64,000 nt of DNA, taken from positions 1,364,001 through 1,428,000 of the forward strand of contig OZ257257.1 of the NCBI GenBank assembly GCA_965279705.1, given 5' to 3'. This document shows positions 63,347 through 64,000 of the stretch, one piece after another. Below the pieces are notes generated by a model. The model had not been told where the DNA came from and did not search any database. It was given only the letters and a program-made list of their open reading frames with translations. The stretch is from Stagnimonas sp965279705 (GTDB taxonomy: Bacteria > Pseudomonadota > Gammaproteobacteria > Nevskiales > Nevskiaceae). Position 1 is the stretch's first letter. Each line of letters opens with the position of its first letter. Position numbers and translations under genes: made by a program.

Positions 63347-63376
63347 AAGTTAAAGTTTCACCACGTTGCCTGTCTT

Positions 63377-63451
63377 GTTCCCATCGTCTAACGGTTAGGA
63401 CATCACCCTTTCACGGTGAGTATAGGGGTTCGAATCCCCTTGGGAACGCCA
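63377..63451 (+). tRNA. tRNA-Glu (anticodon TTC)
   Basis: 75 bases with CCA encoded. Acceptor GTTCCCA/TGGGAAC, anticodon stem TCACC/GGTGA with loop CTTTCAC (TTC), T-arm AGGGG TTCGAAT CCCCT. Shares the upstream promoter with tRNA-Ala, 30 bases before it. Confidence 0.95.
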
Positions 63452-63500
63452 CCTACTCCTCAGTGACAGGTGAGCAAAGAGCAAGCTCTGCACAAATAGA

Positions 63501-63527
63501 AAAGACCGTCCCGACGGTCTTTTTTTA
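63501..63527 (+). terminator. terminator of the tRNA operon
   Basis: AAGACCGTC / GACGGTCTT hairpin with a short loop then TTTTTT, 50 bases after tRNA-Glu. The remaining sequence to 63744 shows no gene. Confidence 0.9.
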
Positions 63528-63744
63528 TGTTTGTGACTTGCCTTCGTCAGGCTGGCCGTTGCGCGGTGGCAAGCGTCCGGTTCGCCGTCACTGGTGCTGG
63601 TGGCATGACTGCTGGCAAACGGCGCGGTTTATGCGGGTGGATTGATGACTCAAGCTGCCTTTAACAGCCGCCGGTGATGCCATGAATTTCACGGATCACT
63701 GCTACATTGGCGTCCTGTAATCCCATTGATATGCAAGGAAGCGT

Positions 63745-64000
63745 ATGCGGATGCGACAGGCCTCTGGCCTAGGTGTGACATTGCTGTGCGCGGCGCTGTC
63801 GGCCTGGTCGGCGCCCGTCGCTGCTGCCCCTGCGGATTTGTTGACCGCCGTCAATGACGCGCTGCGCAGCAACCCCAGTTACCAGGCCACGCTCGATGCC
63901 TATGCGAGCGCCCAGCAGCTGATACCTATTGCCGAGTCGCGCTACTACCCGCAACTCACCTTGACCGGCAGCTACGACTATTACGACGAGACGGTGAAGG
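63745..64000 (+). CDS. tolC: TolC-family outer-membrane factor, 5' part
   Basis: 85 codons visible, cut by the right window edge. ATG 63745 follows AAGGAA. Signal peptide about 1-29 (ends APVAAA), then the start of a TolC-type efflux domain (DLLTAVNDALRSNPSYQATLDAYASA, RYYPQL). Different from the NodT-type gene at 33421-34806. Family assignment is good, exact homolog uncertain. Confidence 0.85.
   Translation, partial: MRMRQASGLGVTLLCAALSAWSAPVAAAPADLLTAVNDALRSNPSYQATLDAYASAQQLIPIAESRYYPQLTLTGSYDYYDETVK

Overview
This is a GC-rich chromosomal window from a gammaproteobacterium. Likely evidence: parC/parE, htpX, epmB, sbcB, rlmKL, greB, and a metG/rsxB/nth block with a nearby apbC-dcd pair. 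The mix of DUF1329, HpnN-like RND, FimX and S8 proteases suggests the Xanthomonadales/Nevskiales side of the class, but I cannot place the genus from sequence alone. Most of the window is densely packed core genome with many 4-base ATGA/GTGA overlaps. Two short, less GC-rich accessory patches stand out.

Layout. 1-5 kb: the 3' end of malQ and a complete glgP (glycogen/maltodextrin breakdown), separated by three promoterless gene cassettes on the minus strand, each bounded by integron attC sites (841-2295). No integrase lies beside them. 5-11 kb: parE, a Kef/YbaL-type cation:proton antiporter and parC. 11-21 kb: htpX, an acyltransferase, then a leftward block of sbcB, metG, rsxB, nth, epmB and a fimX-like gene. 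21-24 kb: two tandem paralogous secreted subtilases with matching promoters and terminators. 24-33 kb: apbC, a small exported or anchored protein, dcd, a lipase-like hydrolase, a Tat/lipoprotein phosphoesterase, rlmKL and a DUF885 peptidase. 33-38 kb: a leftward macA-macB-outer-membrane-factor efflux operon. 38-43 kb: panE, then a LolA-like protein followed by an MMPL transporter fused to a cyclic-nucleotide-binding domain.

43-46.2 kb is the second accessory patch: a lipoprotein, a MazF-type toxin-antitoxin pair, a transposase stub, an IS110/IS1111-family element of 1,420 bp inserted inside an attC site, one intact gene cassette, its attI-like site, and the first ~33 codons of an integron integrase (IntI). 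Together these are a decayed integron. Its attC type matches one of the types in the 841-2295 array 43 kb away.

46-63 kb: a TonB-dependent receptor overlapping an MlaC/HpnM-like gene, a divergent HpnN-like RND transporter with greB, a rhodanese, an SDR and a hydrolase. Then comes an energised outer-membrane operon: DUF3450, MotA/TolQ-like, ExbB, ExbD, TonB, and an 865-residue fusion of TPR repeats to a DUF1329 domain. A patatin-like lipoprotein follows. The window ends with a Y-family DNA polymerase, tRNA-Ala(GGC), tRNA-Glu(TTC), and the start of a TolC-type outer-membrane factor.

The most interesting items are the relic integron with an attC-targeting IS (and its probable bridge-RNA region), the TPR-DUF1329 fusion in the ExbB/ExbD/TonB operon, and the MMPL-cNMP fusion.
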